Shown: positions 48,977-57,588 of the stretch, one piece after another
Position numbering within the stretch: position 1 is the stretch's first letter
Layout: each line of letters starts with the position of its first letter
Assembly (NCBI GenBank): GCA_035527975.1
Contig: DATKZM010000124.1
Location: forward strand, 1-64,000
Length of the DNA stretch: 64,000 bases
Source of the DNA: DATKZM01 sp035527975
Lineage (GTDB): Bacteria > Pseudomonadota > Alphaproteobacteria > JAPULJ01
Direction of reading: 5' to 3'
Program-made: the position numbers and the translations under genes
The notes under the pieces: model-generated
Seen by the model: the letters and a program-made list of their open reading frames with translations, nothing else
Told to the model about the DNA's origin: nothing
The model's database searches: none

Positions 48977-49969
48977 ATGCTAGCCAATCACCATGTCTTC
49001 GGGCCTTTGGTCCGCCGCGTTCACGCGGCTGCGTTAGCGGTCGTCTTTGCCGCCGGTGGCGGGGCCGCCGGCGCTGCCCAAGCCGGCCGCGATCTCAGCC
49101 AGACGATCGAGCATGGCGGGATCACCCGGAGCTACATCCTCCACCTTCCCCCGGCGGTGGCGGGCGCGAAACTGCCGATGCCGTTGGTGATTGCGCTCCA
49201 CGCCGGCGGCGGCCGTGCGGCGGGTTTCGCGCGCTTTACGGGTTTCAGCGCACTTGCCGACAAAGCCGGCTTTGCGGTCGTCTATCCCCAAGGCGTCGAG
49301 CGGCACTGGAATGACGGGCGCACCCGCAGCGGTTTCCGGGCACATGCGGAAAATATCGACGACGTTGGTTTCCTGGTGAAGGTGATCGCTGCGCTGCGCG
49401 GCCAGCACGGCATCAGCGGCGAGCAGGTTTATATCGCGGGCGCGGCCAATGGCGGCATTATGGCGATGCGCATGGCCTGCGAGGCCGCCGACCAAATCCA
49501 CGGCGTGGCTGCGGTGATGGCCAACTTCCCCGACCGCATGCGTTTTCGCTGCGCGCCCAAGCGGCCGGTCTCGGTCCTTGTCATGAATGGTACTGTCGAC
49601 CCGATCGTGCCGTGGCGCGGCGGCGAGATGCGGTCCGGTTTCCGTCGGCTGGGCAAGCTTCTGTCGACCGAAGCGACGGTTGAATACTGGGCGGCAAAGA
49701 ACGGCTGTTCCGACGCGCCGCTTCTCGATCGGCTGCCCGACAAGGCGCCGGCCGACGGCACCGAGGTCCGCCGCGAGCGATATCAGAACTGCGCGCGAGG
49801 CTCGCGCGTGGTGCTCTACACGATCGATCGTGGCGGCCATACCTGGCCGGGCGGGCAGCAATATCAACCCGAGGTCACGATCGGCAAGGTGAGCCGCGAT
49901 ATCGTCGCCCAGGACGCAATCTGGGCCTTTTTTCGTACTCTGCCCCGCGGCTCTGCCGGGTCGCGCTAA
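48977..49969 (+). CDS. PHB-depolymerase/feruloyl-esterase-like alpha/beta hydrolase with Ser nucleophile replaced
   Basis: 330 residues with a signal peptide (about 12-35) and the LpqC/PHB-depolymerase pattern: LPMPLVIALHAGGGRAAGF (oxyanion region), GFAVVYPQGVERHWNDGR, NIDDVGFL, and the acid and base of the triad in NGTVDPIVPW (Asp) and DRGGHTWPGG (His). The nucleophile elbow, normally G-x-S-N-G-G, reads GAANGG: codon 157 (GCC at 49445-49447) gives Ala where Ser is required; TCC would be one base away. It should therefore be hydrolytically dead unless another residue serves. It stands alone between divergent and convergent neighbours. Confidence 0.82.
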   Translation: MLANHHVFGPLVRRVHAAALAVVFAAGGGAAGAAQAGRDLSQTIEHGGITRSYILHLPPAVAGAKLPMPLVIALHAGGGRAAGFARFTGFSALADKAGFAVVYPQGVERHWNDGRTRSGFRAHAENIDDVGFLVKVIAALRGQHGISGEQVYIAGAANGGIMAMRMACEAADQIHGVAAVMANFPDRMRFRCAPKRPVSVLVMNGTVDPIVPWRGGEMRSGFRRLGKLLSTEATVEYWAAKNGCSDAPLLDRLPDKAPADGTEVRRERYQNCARGSRVVLYTIDRGGHTWPGGQQYQPEVTIGKVSRDIVAQDAIWAFFRTLPRGSAGSR

Positions 49970-50061
49970 TCCTTTCGAAAGCCCTGCGCCCTAGTGTGCC
50001 GCCCGGCGCCGGCTTCAAGTCGGCACATACTCTCTTATGAAACGAAGGCAGTGGCGCAACG

Positions 50062-50559
50062 ATGGACGGCGGACTAACCGACATCAGATCGCCAATACTC
50101 CGGCGAGGGTTGGCGTATTGGAACGAGAAACGCGGAACGCGGGCAATGCCCGCGCGCGCCGATATCGATCCAATGGAGATCATCCCGATCCTGCCATACG
50201 TGATCCTTCTCGACGTTCTGCGCGATCCGCTCGATTTTCGCTATCGGCTGATTGGCACGGTTACGGACGAGCATATGGTGGAGCCGTATACCGGCCGTCG
50301 GTTTTCTGAGCTGCCGCACCAACGCGCGCCGAGCCGCATTTGGTCGTGCTGCGAGCGCGTTGTGCACCACAAGCAACCTCTGCGCGGCGACATTCCCTAT
50401 GTCGGCCCAAAGAGCGATTTCATTGCGATCGAAAATATCATGATGCCGCTCGCCGCCGACGGTGAAACGGTCGACATGATCTTCACCGTTGTCGAGTACA
50501 TCGACAACTATGAGAGCGCCGCCGGGTCGGATGGCGCGTCGGCAACGCGCGGCCGCTAA
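50062..50559 (+). CDS. PAS_5-family protein
   Basis: 165 residues of the stand-alone PAS_5 group. It opens YWNEKRGTRAMPARADIDPMEI, the common entry motif, then ILPYVILLDVL and FRYRLIGTVTDEHMVEPYTGRRF, a PAS core of strands and helices, ending in NIMMPLAADGETVDMIFTVVEYI. The Asp/Pro/Met pattern in the entry is strongly conserved in this group. Ligand and partner are unknown. No obvious operon; ruvX follows on the opposite strand, only 6 bp from its stop. Confidence 0.85.
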   Translation: MDGGLTDIRSPILRRGLAYWNEKRGTRAMPARADIDPMEIIPILPYVILLDVLRDPLDFRYRLIGTVTDEHMVEPYTGRRFSELPHQRAPSRIWSCCERVVHHKQPLRGDIPYVGPKSDFIAIENIMMPLAADGETVDMIFTVVEYIDNYESAAGSDGASATRGR

Positions 50560-50565
50560 GGCGAT

Positions 50566-51048
50566 TTAGGCCGCCGCCATCGCGTCCAGCATACCTTGCA
50601 GGATGTAGGTGGCCGCAAGCTTGTCGACGAGCTCGCCGCGCCGCTTGCGCGTCAAGTCGGCCTCCTCGATCAGCATCCGCTGGACCGCGGCGGTCGACAG
50701 CCGCTCATCCCAGAAGCCGTAGGCAAGATCGAGCTTCGCATCGAGATTGCGCGCGAACTGGCGTGTCGATTGGGCACGCGGACCCTCGCTGCCGTCCATG
50801 TTGACGGGCAGCCCAATCACCAGCCCGCCAACGCCGTGCTCGGCGCAGAGCGTCGCAACACGCTCGGCGTCGATGGTGAATTTTCGGCGCTTGATCGTCT
50901 CCAACGGCGAGGCCACCAGGAGGCTTGCATCCGACAAGGCAAGACCGATGGTCTTCTCGCCGACATCGAAGCCGAGCAGCCGGCGACCCGGACTGTCGGG
51001 CGCGCCACGCGCGGCCTTGAGCGCTGCCGGGCTGTCGTACTCGGGCAC
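50566..51048 (-). CDS. ruvX: Putative Holliday junction resolvase / pre-16S rRNA nuclease RuvX (YqgF)
   Basis: 160 residues, an RNase H-fold nuclease. The opening LLGFDVGEKTIGLALSD holds the first catalytic Asp, LVIGLPVNMDGSEGPRAQ is the central signature, and DERLSTAAVQRML plus VDKLAATYILQGML carry the further acidic residues. It acts in 16S rRNA 5-prime maturation and is implicated in recombination. The GTG start at 51048 has a strong SD (GGAGAGG, about 3 nt upstream). It is divergent from gatC, an arrangement common in alphaproteobacteria. Confidence 0.93.
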   Translation of the reverse strand: MPEYDSPAALKAARGAPDSPGRRLLGFDVGEKTIGLALSDASLLVASPLETIKRRKFTIDAERVATLCAEHGVGGLVIGLPVNMDGSEGPRAQSTRQFARNLDAKLDLAYGFWDERLSTAAVQRMLIEEADLTRKRRGELVDKLAATYILQGMLDAMAAA

Positions 51049-51223
51049 TGCCTCTCCGATCCAGGGTGTCGTTGACCCGCAGCGTCAATGCTCGCTTGCG
51101 CGAGGGCTAATGTCCACGGTCGCGGCCTTCGCCCGACTCTGCGCCCGCTTGCACGGTTGCAGACCCGGTGCTAAGGGTGCCGCCCGATGATCGCCCTTTC
51201 CGAACAAACCCGTTAGCCGCACC

Positions 51224-51511
51224 ATGGCGCTCGACAAGGACACGGTTCGCCGCATCGCGCGGCTCGCCCGGATCGAGATCGCCGAGGACCAGCTCGAGGG
51301 CTTGGCGGGCGAGCTCTCCAACATTCTTGGCTGGATCGAGCAGCTGAACGAGGTGCCGACCGACGATGTCGAACCCATGACCTCGGTGGTGGCCGTTGTG
51401 CTGCCGATGCGCGAGGACAAGGTGACCGACGGCGGCTATCCCGGCGACATTCTTCAAAACGCGCCGTCCGGCGGCAAGGGCTTCTTCCAGGTGCCCAAGG
51501 TGGTCGAGTGA
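51224..51511 (+). CDS. gatC: Asp-tRNA(Asn)/Glu-tRNA(Gln) amidotransferase subunit C
   Basis: 95 residues, the full GatC length. It starts MALDKDTVRRIARLARIEI with the conserved helix, then LSNILGWIEQLNEVPTDDVEPM and a C-terminal extended tail (DGGYPGDILQNAP) that wraps around GatA. It stabilises the GatA-GatB complex. It is the first gene of a gatC-gatA-orf-gatB cluster; a palindromic element separates it from gatA. Confidence 0.97.
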   Translation: MALDKDTVRRIARLARIEIAEDQLEGLAGELSNILGWIEQLNEVPTDDVEPMTSVVAVVLPMREDKVTDGGYPGDILQNAPSGGKGFFQVPKVVE

Positions 51512-51522
51512 TGGGCGGCCGC

Positions 51523-51646
51523 TTCCCCCTCACCCTAACCCACGCTCCCAAGGGGAGAGGGAATCCGGGCTGGCGCTTCTTTTCCCCTCTCCCCTCGGGG
51601 GAGAGGGAGGGGCCCATCGTGCCGGCGATGGGAGCGTGAGGGGGAA
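51523..51646. repeat. Dispersed palindromic element between gatC and gatA
   Basis: Outer arms: TTCCCCCTCAC with CACGCTCCC on the left (51523-51549, with about 10 extra bases between the two blocks) pair with GGGAGCGTGAGGGGGAA at 51630-51646. Inner arms: AGGGGAGAGGG (51551-51561) and, further in, CCCTCTCCCC-TCG-GGGGAGAGGG (51584-51606). Elements with CCCTCACCCTAACCC and CTCTCCCC ends are widespread between genes of alphaproteobacteria. The right end, GTGAGGGGGAA, touches the gatA ATG directly and serves as its SD. Confidence 0.75.
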
Positions 51647-53125
51647 ATGACCGCCCTCAACGAACTCACTTTGGCCCAAGCCCGCGACGCGCTTGCCAGC
51701 GGGGAGGCGTCGTCGGCCGAGCTCACGGAAACGCATATCCGCGCGGCGGAATCCGCCCGACCGCTCAACGCCTTCATCACCGAGACATTCGAGCGCGCCT
51801 CCGACATGGCCAAGGCCTCCGATGCGCGGCGCAAGGCCGGGGAGGTGGGCATCGTCGAGGGCCTGCCGCTCGCCATCAAGGACCTCTTCTGTACGGACGG
51901 TATCCTGACCACCGCTGGCTCGCACATCCTCGATGGTTTCACGCCGCCTTACGAGGCGACCGTCACGGCCAATCTCTGGCGCGAGGGCGGCGTGCTGCTG
52001 GGCAAGACCAATCTCGACGAATTCGCCATGGGCTCGTCCAACATGACCAGCTACTACGGCGCGGTGAAGAACCCGTGGGCCCGCCAGGGCGACAACCGCC
52101 CGCTGGTTCCCGGCGGCTCCTCGGGCGGCTCGGCGGCGCTCGTCGCTGCGCGTGCTGCGCTGGGGGCCACGGGCACGGATACCGGCGGCTCGATCCGCCA
52201 GCCCGCCGCCTTCTGCGGCATCGTTGGCATGAAGCCGACTTACGGTCGATGCTCGCGTTGGGGCACCGTCGCGTTCGCCTCCTCGCTCGACCAGGCCGGC
52301 CCGCTGACCCGCACCGTGCGCGACGCTGCGATCATGCTGCGGGCGATGGCGGGGCACGACCCCAAGGACTCGACCAGCGTGCCCGCGCCGGTGCCCGACT
52401 ACGAGGCGGCGCTGGGCCAGGGCATCAAGGGCATGACCATCGGCATCCCCAAGGAATACGTGCTCGACGGCATGCCGCCGGAGATCGAAGTGCTGTGGCA
52501 GCAGGGCATCGAATGGCTGAAAGCAGCCGGCGCGAAGACCAAGGAAATCAGCCTCAAGCACACCAAATACGCGCTGCCGACTTATTACATCGTCGCGCCC
52601 GCGGAGGCATCCTCCAACCTCTCGCGCTATGACGGCGTCAAGTTCGGCCTCCGCGTCGAGGGCGACGATCTGGCCGGGATGTACGAGCGCACGCGCGGCG
52701 AAGGCTTCGGCCAGGAGGTCCGGCGCCGCGTTCTCATCGGCACATATGTTCTGTCTGCCGGCTACTACGATGCATACTATATTAAGGCGCAGAAGCTGCG
52801 GACCTTGATCGCCGACGACTTCCGCCAAGCTTACGAAAGCGTCGATGCGATGCTGACGCCGACCGCGCCGAGCGCGGCCTTCGCCCAGGGCGAGAAGATG
52901 GACGACCCGATCGCGATGTATCTGAACGACGTCTTCACGGTGCCCGCGAGCCTCGCCGGGCTGCCGGGCATCTCGGTGCCGGCGGGCTTGTCCGCGGAGG
53001 GTTTGCCGCTCGGCCTGCAGGTGCTTGGCCGCGCCTTCGACGAGGAGACCATGTTCCGCGTTGCCCAGACAATCGAGGACGCGGCCGGCTTCGATGCCGA
53101 GCCGGCCTTCGTGGCCGGCCGCTGA
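51647..53125 (+). CDS. gatA: Asp-tRNA(Asn)/Glu-tRNA(Gln) amidotransferase subunit A
   Basis: 492 residues of the amidase-signature family. It produces ammonia from glutamine. The catalytic Lys is in LPLAIKDLFCTDG (near residue 77), and the Gly/Ser-rich signature VPGGSSGGSAALVAARAALGATGTDTGGSIRQPA (near 150-183) holds the two Ser of the Ser-cisSer-Lys triad. The SD is provided by the end of the palindromic element just upstream. It is followed after 9 bp by a small membrane-protein gene and then gatB. Confidence 0.97.
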   Translation: MTALNELTLAQARDALASGEASSAELTETHIRAAESARPLNAFITETFERASDMAKASDARRKAGEVGIVEGLPLAIKDLFCTDGILTTAGSHILDGFTPPYEATVTANLWREGGVLLGKTNLDEFAMGSSNMTSYYGAVKNPWARQGDNRPLVPGGSSGGSAALVAARAALGATGTDTGGSIRQPAAFCGIVGMKPTYGRCSRWGTVAFASSLDQAGPLTRTVRDAAIMLRAMAGHDPKDSTSVPAPVPDYEAALGQGIKGMTIGIPKEYVLDGMPPEIEVLWQQGIEWLKAAGAKTKEISLKHTKYALPTYYIVAPAEASSNLSRYDGVKFGLRVEGDDLAGMYERTRGEGFGQEVRRRVLIGTYVLSAGYYDAYYIKAQKLRTLIADDFRQAYESVDAMLTPTAPSAAFAQGEKMDDPIAMYLNDVFTVPASLAGLPGISVPAGLSAEGLPLGLQVLGRAFDEETMFRVAQTIEDAAGFDAEPAFVAGR

Positions 53126-53134
53126 GGGGGCGGG

Positions 53135-53500
53135 ATGACCCGCACCGGCAGCCAGCGCCTCGTCCTCCGCAGCCCTGGCCGCGAGCGTATCGCCAGGCTT
53201 GCGGCGGCCGGCGAGTGGATGCTGTTTCCGCCGGCGCTGTTCTGGCTCGCTTTCGCGGTCGCGGTCTTCGGCGTCTGGGACGGGCCACTCAACGCTTACA
53301 AATGGCTGCCGTCGGTCGTCCAGGTGGTTGCGCTGATTGTCTGCCCAGTGTTGGCGGTCGTCGCCGCGGTGATCCGCCTGCGCTGGGACCGCGCCCATGC
53401 GCCGCGCGTGCGCAAGTCATGGCGCCTGCTGTCATTCGGCGTCCTGTTCCTGATCCTGACGGCGGTCGCCACATTCCGCGCGACCTCAATTGGCGTGTGA
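53135..53500 (+). CDS. Small membrane protein between gatA and gatB, unknown
   Basis: 121 residues with three hydrophobic helices (about 28-52, 60-82 and 97-115) and basic loops (RLVLRSPGRERIAR at the start, RWDRAHAPRVRKSW between helices 2 and 3). No family was recognised. It starts with ATG 9 bp after gatA and ends 18 bp before gatB, so it is part of the gat operon, though nothing in it suggests a role in tRNA amidation. Confidence 0.7.
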   Translation: MTRTGSQRLVLRSPGRERIARLAAAGEWMLFPPALFWLAFAVAVFGVWDGPLNAYKWLPSVVQVVALIVCPVLAVVAAVIRLRWDRAHAPRVRKSWRLLSFGVLFLILTAVATFRATSIGV

Positions 53501-53518
53501 ACGGCGAATGACGAGATC

Positions 53519-54994
53519 ATGTCCATGATTAAAGGCGATACCGGCGAATGGGAGGTCGTGATCGGTCTCGAAATCCACGCCCAGGTGAGCTCGGCCGCCA
53601 AGCTGTTCTCGGGCGCCTCAACGGCCTTCGGCGCCGAGCCCAACAGCCAGGTCTCCTTCGTCGACGCGGCCTTTCCGGGCATGCTGCCGGTCATCAACCG
53701 GACCTGCGTCGAGCAGGCGGTTCGCACCGGTCTCGGCCTCAAGGCGCAGATCAATCTGCACTCGGTCTTCGACCGCAAGAACTACTTCTATCCCGACCTG
53801 CCGGCCGGCTATCAGATCTCGCAATACCAGCAGCCGATCGTCGGCGAGGGCGTGGTCGAGCTCGACATGCCCGACGGCGGCACGCGCACGATCCGCATCA
53901 CCCGGCTCCACCTGGAGCAGGATGCCGGCAAGAGCCTCCACGATCAGGACCCCAAGCGCACGTATATCGATTTGAACCGCGCCGGCGTTGCGCTGATGGA
54001 GATCGTCTCCGAGCCCGATCTGCGTTCGGCCGAGGAGGCCGGGCTCTACATCCGGAAGGTGCGCTCGATCCTGCGCTATCTCGGCACCTGCGACGGCAAT
54101 ATGGAGGAGGGCAGCCTGCGCGCCGACGTGAACGTCTCGGTGCGCCGGCCGGGCGACGACTACGGCACGCGCTGCGAGATCAAGAACGTGAACTCGGTCC
54201 GTTTCGTAGAAGCCGCGATCGACCACGAAGCCGCCCGCCAGGTCGAGATCATCGAGGAGGGCGGCGCGATCGCACAGGAAACGCGCCTCTTCGATCCCAG
54301 CCGCGGCGAGACCAGGCCGATGCGCTCCAAGGAGGAGGCGCACGACTACCGCTACTTCCCCGATCCCGACTTGCTGCCGCTGGTTCTCGATCCCGACTGG
54401 GTGGCCGAGATCAAGGCCGGCCTGCCCGAACTGCCCGACCAGAAGAAGGCGCGCTTCACCGACGCGTACGGGCTGTCCGCATACGATGCGGGCGTGCTGG
54501 TGGCCGAGCGCGAGACCGCGGCCTATTACGAGACGGTTCTGGGCGCGAACGGGGCGGGCACACCCAGGCGCGATCCGAAGCTGGCGGCGAACTGGGTCAC
54601 CTCCGAGCTCTTCGGCCAGCTCAACCGCGCCGACAAGGAGATCACCGACTCGCCTGTTTCTGCCGAGGCGCTGGGCGGGCTGATCGACCTCATCGCCGAC
54701 GGCACGATCTCGACCCGCATTGCCAAGGATGTCTTTGTCGAGATGTTCAATTCAGGCCGCGCGGCCTCGGAAATTGTCGAAGAGAAGGGGTTGAGGCAGA
54801 TCACCGACACCGGCGCCATCGAGGCCATCGTCGACAAGATCATCGCCGACAACCCCGATCAGGCCGCCCAGGCGCGTGAGAACCCCAAGACCATCGGCTG
54901 GCTCGTCGGCCAGGTCATGCAGCAAACACAAGGCCAGGCGAATCCGAAGGCGGTGAACGAGCTGCTGCGGAAGAAGTTGGGCGCAGGTGGGTAG
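53519..54994 (+). CDS. gatB: Asp-tRNA(Asn)/Glu-tRNA(Gln) amidotransferase subunit B
   Basis: 491 residues. It phosphorylates the tRNA-bound Asp/Glu and transfers ammonia from GatA. It opens WEVVIGLEIHAQVSSAAKLFS with the zinc/kinase cradle, then FYPDLPAGYQISQYQQPI, the SLRADVNVSVRRPGD and EEAHDYRYFPDPDLLPL motifs, and ends with the helical YqeY-like tail domain (from about 345). Two in-frame ATGs (53519 and 53525) are possible starts. With the AspRS pattern at 18.2 kb this supports indirect Asn-tRNA synthesis. Confidence 0.97.
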   Translation: MSMIKGDTGEWEVVIGLEIHAQVSSAAKLFSGASTAFGAEPNSQVSFVDAAFPGMLPVINRTCVEQAVRTGLGLKAQINLHSVFDRKNYFYPDLPAGYQISQYQQPIVGEGVVELDMPDGGTRTIRITRLHLEQDAGKSLHDQDPKRTYIDLNRAGVALMEIVSEPDLRSAEEAGLYIRKVRSILRYLGTCDGNMEEGSLRADVNVSVRRPGDDYGTRCEIKNVNSVRFVEAAIDHEAARQVEIIEEGGAIAQETRLFDPSRGETRPMRSKEEAHDYRYFPDPDLLPLVLDPDWVAEIKAGLPELPDQKKARFTDAYGLSAYDAGVLVAERETAAYYETVLGANGAGTPRRDPKLAANWVTSELFGQLNRADKEITDSPVSAEALGGLIDLIADGTISTRIAKDVFVEMFNSGRAASEIVEEKGLRQITDTGAIEAIVDKIIADNPDQAAQARENPKTIGWLVGQVMQQTQGQANPKAVNELLRKKLGAGG

Positions 54995-55079
54995 TGCGCG
55001 GCGTTCGGAGCTGCCCGGTTCGGTCCGTCTATCGACTATAACGGGGCCGAAGGCGCCCAGGGAATGGAGGGAGAGTGCC

Positions 55080-55844
55080 ATGCCACAGCGACATTCGGCG
55101 CATCGCGCCGCCCTTGGTTCGGTAGCAATCGTTCTTGCGGCCCTTGTGCTGGCCGCGCCCCCGGCGGCAGCCGAGACCGTGCGCCCGTTCGATGAGGCGC
55201 GCCAGGATCCCTCTTTCCTCAAATTCCGCACCGCCTTACTGGCGGCGCTCAAGCGCGGCGATACCGCAGCCGTGGCCCGCGCCGCCGCACCCAACGTGAA
55301 ACTCGGCTTCGGCGGCAATGACGGCCGTGCCCAGTTCCGCCGCTACCTGGCCGGCGATCGCAAGATGCACGGCAAGCAAGCCGCCAGGCTTGCCGCTGAT
55401 TATCGCGGCTGGCTTCGATGGGTGCTGCTGCACGGCGGCGGCTTTTCCAAGGACCGCCGCAGCTTCGTCGCGCCCTACCCGAACGCCTATGAGTGGCGCA
55501 TGCCCAATTGCGAAACCAAGCCGCGCCCAGCTTCGCGCGTCTGTGCGCTCGATCCGCACGCGCGGGCTTACGTGATCGGCCGCGACATTCCGATCTATGC
55601 CGGTCAATCATCTCAATCGAGCGTCGTGGCCCGCCTGTCCTACCGCCTCGTCGAGCTCGACAAGCATGTCATACGGAGAATGAAGGATGGCCGCAGGGTG
55701 CGGCTGTGGAGCCGGGTCAAGCTCGAGGACGGCCGTCGCGGCTGGATCCGCCCGATCCAATACTATGCCGCGACCGGCCACCGCCTGCGCGCGGTCAAGC
55801 AAGGCGGGCGCTGGCGCATCGCATATTTTCTTGCCGGCGACTGA
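55080..55844 (+). CDS. Secreted SH3-domain protein
   Basis: 254 residues from the ATG at 55080, with GGAGGGAG about 5 nt upstream. A signal peptide (about 10-35, ending in PPAAAET) leads to a helical N-terminal part (about 40-130) of unknown fold, then a bacterial SH3-like domain from about 155 to 230 (IGRDIPIYAGQSSQSSVVARLSYRLVEL ... DGRRGWIRPIQYY). Such domains bind cell-wall or periplasmic partners. It follows gatB by 85 bp but has its own signals. Confidence 0.8.
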   Translation: MPQRHSAHRAALGSVAIVLAALVLAAPPAAAETVRPFDEARQDPSFLKFRTALLAALKRGDTAAVARAAAPNVKLGFGGNDGRAQFRRYLAGDRKMHGKQAARLAADYRGWLRWVLLHGGGFSKDRRSFVAPYPNAYEWRMPNCETKPRPASRVCALDPHARAYVIGRDIPIYAGQSSQSSVVARLSYRLVELDKHVIRRMKDGRRVRLWSRVKLEDGRRGWIRPIQYYAATGHRLRAVKQGGRWRIAYFLAGD

Positions 55845-55982
55845 TCGCCCGCCATGCAGCAGACGCGCGCGGCATGCGCGCTGAAGGCGGTGGCGGCGGT
55901 GCGGCTCACAGCATAAGTCACCGCTCATGGGAACCGTTCCTACATTGAGACAAAGCCATTCGGTGGCCAGCGGGAGCGGCGC

Positions 55983-57209
55983 TTGAACACCGTCCCGAAA
56001 CCGGCCCATTCGAACGTTGCCCTGCTGCCGCAGCTCGTCGTCTTCGTATCGGTCGGCCTGATCGGTGTGGCGATGTACACGCCCTCATTGCCGGCGATTG
56101 CCAAAGCCTTCGGCACGCAGGTCGTGGTCGTCCAGTTCACCATGACCGTCTATCTCATCGGCTTTGCGGCTGCCCAGCTTGTCGTCGGTGCGCTCTCCGA
56201 CCGCTTCGGACGCAAGCCGATCCTGGTGGCCGGCTATGCGCTCTTCGTTCTGGCCAGCGTGGCTTGCGCACTCGCCGATGACATCAACCTCCTGATCGTG
56301 GCGCGCTTTTTCCAGGCGCTCGGCGCTTCGGTCGGCGTCGTGGTGGCGCGGGCGATCGTGCGCGACCGCACCGGCGTGAGGGAGAGCGCGCGCTACATGG
56401 CCTATATCGGCATGGCGGCGGGTCTCACCCCGATGCTGTCGCCGATGGTGGGCGGCGTTGTCCAGGTCGGCTTCGGCTGGCGCGGCGTCTTCTTCGCCAT
56501 GGTGGCGCTCGGCGTCGCGGCGTTCGCCACGGCGCTCTTCGTGCTGCGCGAAAGCCATCCGCCCGAAAACCGCATCGGCACCGGCATGCGCGAGCTCGGC
56601 CGCGGTTATCTGGGCCTCATGCGCGAGCGTGCCTTCGTCGCCTATGCGATGACAGGCGGCATGGTGACGGCGGCGTTCTTCATCTTCCTTGCCGCCGGCC
56701 CGGTGGTGATGATTGGCGAAGCCGGCCTGCGCCCCGACCAATACGGATTTATCGCTCTATGCATGCCGGGCGGCTACATCACCGGCAATTTCGTGGCCAG
56801 CCGGATCCTGCCGCGCATTGGCATCCATCGCGGCATCGTCGCCGGCAACATCGTGGCGGTGCTGGGGGCGAGCGGCTTCGTGCTGATCGGGCTCACCGGC
56901 CATTTCAGTATTGCCGCCTTTGTCGCCCCGCTGGCGGTGATCGGCTTCGGCAACGGCATCACCGTGCCAGCCACCTTCGCCGGCGCGGTCGGCGCCAACC
57001 CCAAACTCGCCGGCACCGCCTCGGGGCTCACGGGATTCCTGCAAATTGCCTTCTCAGCCCTGGTCAATCCGCTGGCTGGTCTTGCGCGCCACGGCTCGTT
57101 GTTCGAGCTGGCGGCGATGCTGTTCGCCCTCTGCTTCGCGGGGCTCTTGGTCTATCACCTGCTGCTGCCCCGCGCGGCACCGATTTCCAGCGCGCCGAAA
57201 ACCCTCTAG
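55983..57209 (+). CDS. MFS exporter, Bcr/CflA subfamily
   Basis: 408 residues, about 12 hydrophobic helices. The Bcr/CflA drug-export pattern is clear: YTPSLPAIAKAFG in helix 1, motif A GALSDRFGRKPILVAGY in the first loop, RFFQALGASVGVVVARAIVRD and the later MPGGYITGNFVASRI. It exports small molecules by proton antiport; the substrate is unknown. The TTG start at 55983 sits where the hydrophilic leader begins, with GGGAGCGGC upstream. Confidence 0.88.
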   Translation: MNTVPKPAHSNVALLPQLVVFVSVGLIGVAMYTPSLPAIAKAFGTQVVVVQFTMTVYLIGFAAAQLVVGALSDRFGRKPILVAGYALFVLASVACALADDINLLIVARFFQALGASVGVVVARAIVRDRTGVRESARYMAYIGMAAGLTPMLSPMVGGVVQVGFGWRGVFFAMVALGVAAFATALFVLRESHPPENRIGTGMRELGRGYLGLMRERAFVAYAMTGGMVTAAFFIFLAAGPVVMIGEAGLRPDQYGFIALCMPGGYITGNFVASRILPRIGIHRGIVAGNIVAVLGASGFVLIGLTGHFSIAAFVAPLAVIGFGNGITVPATFAGAVGANPKLAGTASGLTGFLQIAFSALVNPLAGLARHGSLFELAAMLFALCFAGLLVYHLLLPRAAPISSAPKTL

Positions 57210-57245
57210 ACTGCGCACAGCGCATTCAATTTGCGAGGCGAGACA

Positions 57246-57494
57246 ATGGCCGAGACACGCCGCGAACGTCCCCAGGCGCCCGAAGAGTTCACCCGCGAGA
57301 CCGTGCTCGAGATCGAAGGCGTCAAATCAACCGGCGCCGCGACGGCCGAGGACATCGCCATGGCGCTCAACCGCTCGGGCTATACGAACTTCCGCGGCCA
57401 CCAATGGACGCCTGACGAGGTCATGGAGTTTCTCTCCAACGACACCGTCCGCCGCATCCAGCGCGAGCTGCGCGGCGAGATCCGCGGCGGTTAG
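57246..57494 (+). CDS. Small protein with recombinase-like HTH motif
   Basis: 82 residues from the ATG at 57246 (GAGGCGAG 4-5 nt upstream). A charged lead is followed by a segment of pattern EDIAMALNRSGYTNFRGHQWTPDEVMEFL (about 38-66). This matches the helix-turn-helix type motif IAxxLNxxGxxxxxGxxWxxxxVxxxL found in the recombinase domain of large serine recombinases, but no catalytic domain is present. It follows the MFS gene by 36 bp. The function is unknown. Confidence 0.6.
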   Translation: MAETRRERPQAPEEFTRETVLEIEGVKSTGAATAEDIAMALNRSGYTNFRGHQWTPDEVMEFLSNDTVRRIQRELRGEIRGG

Positions 57495-57508
57495 TTGGTC
57501 CACATGCC

Positions 57509-57579
57509 GGCGGATTTCAAATCCGCCGCTACGGTTATGATCTGCTGCGGCTGCAGGGGCAGGTTTTCAACCCGCCTGC
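57509..57579. terminator. Palindromes between convergent genes, possible bidirectional terminator
   Basis: GGCGGATTT (57509-57517) faces AAATCCGCC (57519-57527), giving a stem of about 7 bp with a 5-nt loop; a second hairpin pairs GCAGG (57559-57563) with CCTGC (57575-57579). They lie between the stops of the HTH-like gene (plus) and the acyl-CoA ligase (minus). No T-run follows, so this is only a candidate. Confidence 0.4.
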
Positions 57580-57588
57580 AAACGTTGC

